Program-made: the position numbers and the translations under genes | Source: Chitinophaga sancti | GTDB taxonomy: Bacteria; Bacteroidota; Bacteroidia; Chitinophagales; Chitinophagaceae | Reading direction: 5' to 3' | DNA: 64,000 nucleotides | Assembly (NCBI RefSeq): GCF_034424315.1 | Contig: NZ_CP139972.1 | Location: forward strand, 7,448,501-7,512,500 | The notes under the pieces: generated by a model | Told to the model about the DNA's origin: nothing | Databases searched by the model: none | What the model saw: only the letters and a program-made list of their open reading frames with translations | In this document: positions 61,602 to 64,000 of the stretch, piece by piece | How positions within the stretch are numbered: position 1 is the first letter of the stretch | How the letters are laid out: each line of letters opens with the position of its first letter

Positions 61602-63059
61602 CTATTTTCCTGTGGGTTGTAATTCTTCACAGATACGGGCCAGGTATTCCTCTGCCACTTCCATATAATGCCTTTGCTTTGCGGGTGCTATCTTCAACAT
61701 AGACAGGCGAGGATTATGTTTTATCAGTTCATGGTGTACATGCAGGAAACGCCAGAACAGCGCATCCCAGATTTCACACCATGGCCCCCGCTTATAATCA
61801 CTCATTTTCAGGATATAATTGGAGGAAGAAATATATGGCTTGGTACTCATCATACCGCCATCTGCAAACTGGCTCATGCCATATACATTCGGCACCATTA
61901 CCCAATCATACGAATCAATGAAATACTCCATAAACCACTGGTATACCTCGTTCGGGTCAAACTCACAAAGCAGCATAAAATTCCCCAGCACCATCAGCCT
62001 TTCAATATGATGTACGTAAGCATTTTCCAGCAGGCTATGAATGATATTATCGATTGGGGGAATGCCCGTTTCACCTGTATAAAAGCAGCTGGGAATTTTA
62101 CGGGTAAACCCGAAGAAGTTCATCGTACGTTGCTTTGATCCTTCTTTGATATACACGGCTCTCATAAATTCACGCCAGCCAATCACCTGCCTGATAAAAC
62201 CTTCCAGGGCATTGAGGGGTATACGATGCCGGCTGCCAAAACGGATCGTTTTTTGAATGATCGTTTGGGGAGAGAGTAAACCGATATTAAGAGAAGAAGA
62301 GAGTATGGAATGAAACAGGTAATGTTCCCTCTTCACAATTGCATCCTGGTATGCCCCAAAGTGAGATAATTTCTCTTTGAGGAAAAAGATCAGCATCCGT
62401 TCTGCCTGCCGGTGTGTAACCGGGTAATTGAATTGGGTAATTTTTCCCCTGTTGTGCCCAAAGTGTTTTTGTACATAGTGCTGTGCCACCTCGAAATGAT
62501 CATAATGAAAGATGGGCAAAGAGGGGATTGCCACATTGGCTGGCATTTTCTTCCTGTTCTCTGTATCAAAACTCCATTTACCGCCTGCAGGGCGATTTCC
62601 ATTCATGAGCAATTGCAGGCGCTTCCTTTCAGATTTGTAATAGGAAGCCATGAAGTACTTATTGCCTTGTTCGAAGTAGGAGAGGTCGCCAATGAAATTG
62701 GGAGAAGGATAGCGGTTTAACCTGATCTGGTGTCGCCTGGCACAACGTTGTATTCTCCTTTCCAGCAGGTAGTCTGTAGTATCTGCATAGTGAATGGTGG
62801 TAACATGGTGCGCGGCCAGGTATTCGAATAAATGATGTGTTTGGGCCCGTTGATCCTGTGCCTCGATATAATGTACTACATGCCCGCCAGCTTTGAGCCT
62901 GCTGGCATAGTACTGCATAGATGCCCTGTGCAGCAGTATCTTTTGCAGGTGAAAGTTGTACTGGTTAAAGTACAGATCGTCTTCCACCACATATACATGC
63001 GGTGGAAAGTGGCAATAGTGCTTATATAACTGGTGCGGATATATGAGGCCAACTTCCAT
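61602..63059 (-). CDS. photolyase-related protein (DPRP/PhrB group) lacking the Fe-S cysteines
   Basis: A 485-residue flavoprotein of the cryptochrome/photolyase family, deoxyribodipyrimidine photolyase-related branch. Characteristic FAD-domain blocks are IDSYDWVMVPNVYGMSQFAD, GGMMSTKPYISSSNYILKMS and GFIRQVIGWREFMRAVY. Founders of the group, such as Agrobacterium PhrB, carry a 4Fe-4S cluster held by four Cys, three in an FCKDCR-type loop. Here that loop reads MSDYKRGPWCEIWDALFWRF with one Cys only, so the cluster is probably absent. It may repair (6-4) photoproducts or act as a light sensor. Confidence 0.87.
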   Translation of the reverse strand: MEVGLIYPHQLYKHYCHFPPHVYVVEDDLYFNQYNFHLQKILLHRASMQYYASRLKAGGHVVHYIEAQDQRAQTHHLFEYLAAHHVTTIHYADTTDYLLERRIQRCARRHQIRLNRYPSPNFIGDLSYFEQGNKYFMASYYKSERKRLQLLMNGNRPAGGKWSFDTENRKKMPANVAIPSLPIFHYDHFEVAQHYVQKHFGHNRGKITQFNYPVTHRQAERMLIFFLKEKLSHFGAYQDAIVKREHYLFHSILSSSLNIGLLSPQTIIQKTIRFGSRHRIPLNALEGFIRQVIGWREFMRAVYIKEGSKQRTMNFFGFTRKIPSCFYTGETGIPPIDNIIHSLLENAYVHHIERLMVLGNFMLLCEFDPNEVYQWFMEYFIDSYDWVMVPNVYGMSQFADGGMMSTKPYISSSNYILKMSDYKRGPWCEIWDALFWRFLHVHHELIKHNPRLSMLKIAPAKQRHYMEVAEEYLARICEELQPTGK

Positions 63060-63063
63060 GTGC

Positions 63064-63258
63064 TCAGGAAGGACGGTCTTTCGTATTTCTGATCAGCCCC
63101 ATACCTGAGAAAAAGAATACCATACCCAGCAGTGCGTAGATGACAATCATCTTTACGCTCCTGGTGCCGCCGCCGGCATTTACAAAGTTAACCGCGGCCA
63201 TTACTAATCCAAGGGCGCCTAATATGGTGAATACAACGCCCAGTACGCGCTTTTCCAT
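63064..63258 (-). CDS. small two-helix membrane protein
   Basis: A 64-residue protein, not recognised. It has two hydrophobic helices (VLGVVFTILGALGLVMAAVN and MIVIYALLGMVFFFSGMGLI) separated by GGGTRSVK. It ends with a charged tail. It starts upstream of and on the same strand as the photolyase gene, 4 bases before it, so the two are cotranscribed. Confidence 0.65.
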   Translation of the reverse strand: MEKRVLGVVFTILGALGLVMAAVNFVNAGGGTRSVKMIVIYALLGMVFFFSGMGLIRNTKDRPS

Positions 63259-63452
63259 AACGATTGAGTTTTTACTATGGAAGATTACAAATAATATGCC
63301 GCTGCGGCTGGCACGTGTACTGTTGAATGCGCCGGATTTATTATTTTTATAAGATGAGGGGTTTTAACCAGATAAAGGCCGCCGTATTCAGTTTTCAGCC
63401 ACTCGACTTTTCCACAGGCTGGTGCAGGTGATCATTCATCGCGGCAGTGTTG

Positions 63453-64000
63453 TTAATCACCACCGCAACCACCACATCCTCCACCGCAGCCACCCCCACT
63501 ACTGCAGCCGCTACTGTCACCGGAGGTACAGCTACTACCGCCATTGTTATGAGGAAATACTTCCCTGTCTCCATGGCGGTACATTTCGGTAATGGTCGCA
63601 CCAAATGCTGCCGTGAGTAAGGCGGCATCAGTGAAGTGCCGGATGGTATCAGGTCCTTTTAATGCATAGAGCATGGGGATTTCATCTGTCCTGTAGGTTT
63701 TAACAGCCTGGTCAAAAATTACTTTCTTCCTGTCAGACATTATGCGGATAGCAAACCAGTAAATGACGGTGGCAAAGAGCATTTCAAAAATGAGCAAACC
63801 AAAAGGGCGGCCATTCACTGCACCCTGTATGCATCTTGCAATACTTACCAGCATAATGAGTGCATAAGGTATCCAGTAGATCTTCGTGCCTGTGAATATA
63901 AACTTTTCCAATGCCTGTAAGCCGGGGTGTATTGTTTTACCGGGATCATACCATTTGTCTGCAATCCGGGTATAAGGTATGTCCTGGTTATCAGGTTCTT
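63453..64000 (-). CDS. TIGR04222-like membrane protein with Cys/Gly-rich tail, 5'-truncated by window edge
   Basis: The frame stays open to base 64000, so the start is outside the window; about 181 residues are seen. The edge reads EPDNQDIPYTRIADKWYDP and leads to a helix (YWIPYALIMLVSIARCI), then a second (LIFEMLFATVIYWFAIRIM), and a soluble stretch. The C-terminus is a Ser/Gly/Cys run: SSCTSGDSSGCSSGGGCGGG and CGGCGGD. This layout fits the TIGR04222 family, named for its near-universal CGG-type tail; its function is unknown. The tail could bind metal or be anchored. Codon and base use match the neighbours. Confidence 0.75.
   Translation of the reverse strand, partial: EPDNQDIPYTRIADKWYDPGKTIHPGLQALEKFIFTGTKIYWIPYALIMLVSIARCIQGAVNGRPFGLLIFEMLFATVIYWFAIRIMSDRKKVIFDQAVKTYRTDEIPMLYALKGPDTIRHFTDAALLTAAFGATITEMYRHGDREVFPHNNGGSSCTSGDSSGCSSGGGCGGGCGGCGGD

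Noticed and set aside
63395..63628. A 77-codon frame rich in Val and Ala
   Set aside because: It is the out-of-frame reading of the Cys/Gly-rich tail of the gene at 63453.

Overview
The window looks like a chromosomal segment of a Bacteroidota bacterium, most probably Chitinophagaceae and close to Chitinophaga. The evidence is TonB-dependent receptors with carboxypeptidase-like N-terminal domains, a DUF5686 outer-membrane protein, a SusD remnant, promoter -7 boxes of the TAnnTTTG type, few Shine-Dalgarno sequences, and a short precursor resembling the class I lanthipeptides of this group (pinensins were found in Chitinophaga). No tRNA, rRNA, prophage, complete insertion sequence or CRISPR array was seen.

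Region 1 (1-7261) is one operon for inositol lipids: myo-inositol phosphate synthase (5' end outside the window), a PgpA-type phosphatase, a GtrA protein, a DUF5686 outer-membrane protein, a CDP-alcohol phosphatidyltransferase fused to a DUF4833-like tail, an FA2H/Scs7-type fatty acid 2-hydroxylase and an AUR1/PAP2-type inositol phosphorylceramide synthase. It resembles the inositol-lipid cluster of Bacteroides thetaiotaomicron with three additions: the hydroxylase, the outer-membrane protein and the tail fusion. The predicted end product is inositol phosphorylceramide with a 2-hydroxy acyl chain. This is my main candidate for an undescribed system.

Region 2 (7238-14555) holds single genes: a Clp-N/TPR protein, a B12-binding-type radical SAM protein, a GH18-like lipoprotein, a secreted nuclease and a serine hydrolase. 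Region 3 (14594-21765) is a TPR/HTH membrane regulator, a TonB receptor, a beta-helix lipoprotein and a MINPP-like histidine phosphatase with RHGxR and HAE motifs, probably for phytate or another organic phosphate. Region 4 (21839-25696) is a nicotinamide riboside uptake operon (TonB receptor, PnuC, NadR-like) with a consensus promoter, followed by an orphan lanthipeptide precursor on the other strand. Region 5 (25751-41017) is mixed: two large proteins of unknown function, a superfamily 1 helicase, a zinc-less Fpg/Nei-like glycosylase, a glycosyltransferase, SulP, a second serine hydrolase, an SGNH esterase and a hemolysin III protein.

Region 6 (41265-52389) is a complete reductive pyrimidine degradation locus: an AsnC regulator facing mmsA, an omega-aminotransferase, an NCS1 permease, dihydropyrimidinase, beta-ureidopropionase, preT and preA. 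Together they would turn uracil into beta-alanine and then acetyl-CoA. Its intergenic gaps are unusual: three hold unrelated tandem repeats (57-bp, 35-36-bp and 19-20-bp units) and two hold related palindromic elements. Region 7 (52426-54602) is a deletion scar: half of a dispersed repeat, a broken SusD gene and an intact sulfatase, probably what is left of a polysaccharide utilization locus. Region 8 (54614-64000) holds a DUF92 membrane protein, a GNAT, an AraC regulator with an aldo/keto reductase, a methyltransferase and a metallo-hydrolase facing an HxlR regulator, an APC permease, a photolyase-related protein without the iron-sulfur cysteines, a small membrane protein and a Cys/Gly-tailed membrane protein cut by the window end.
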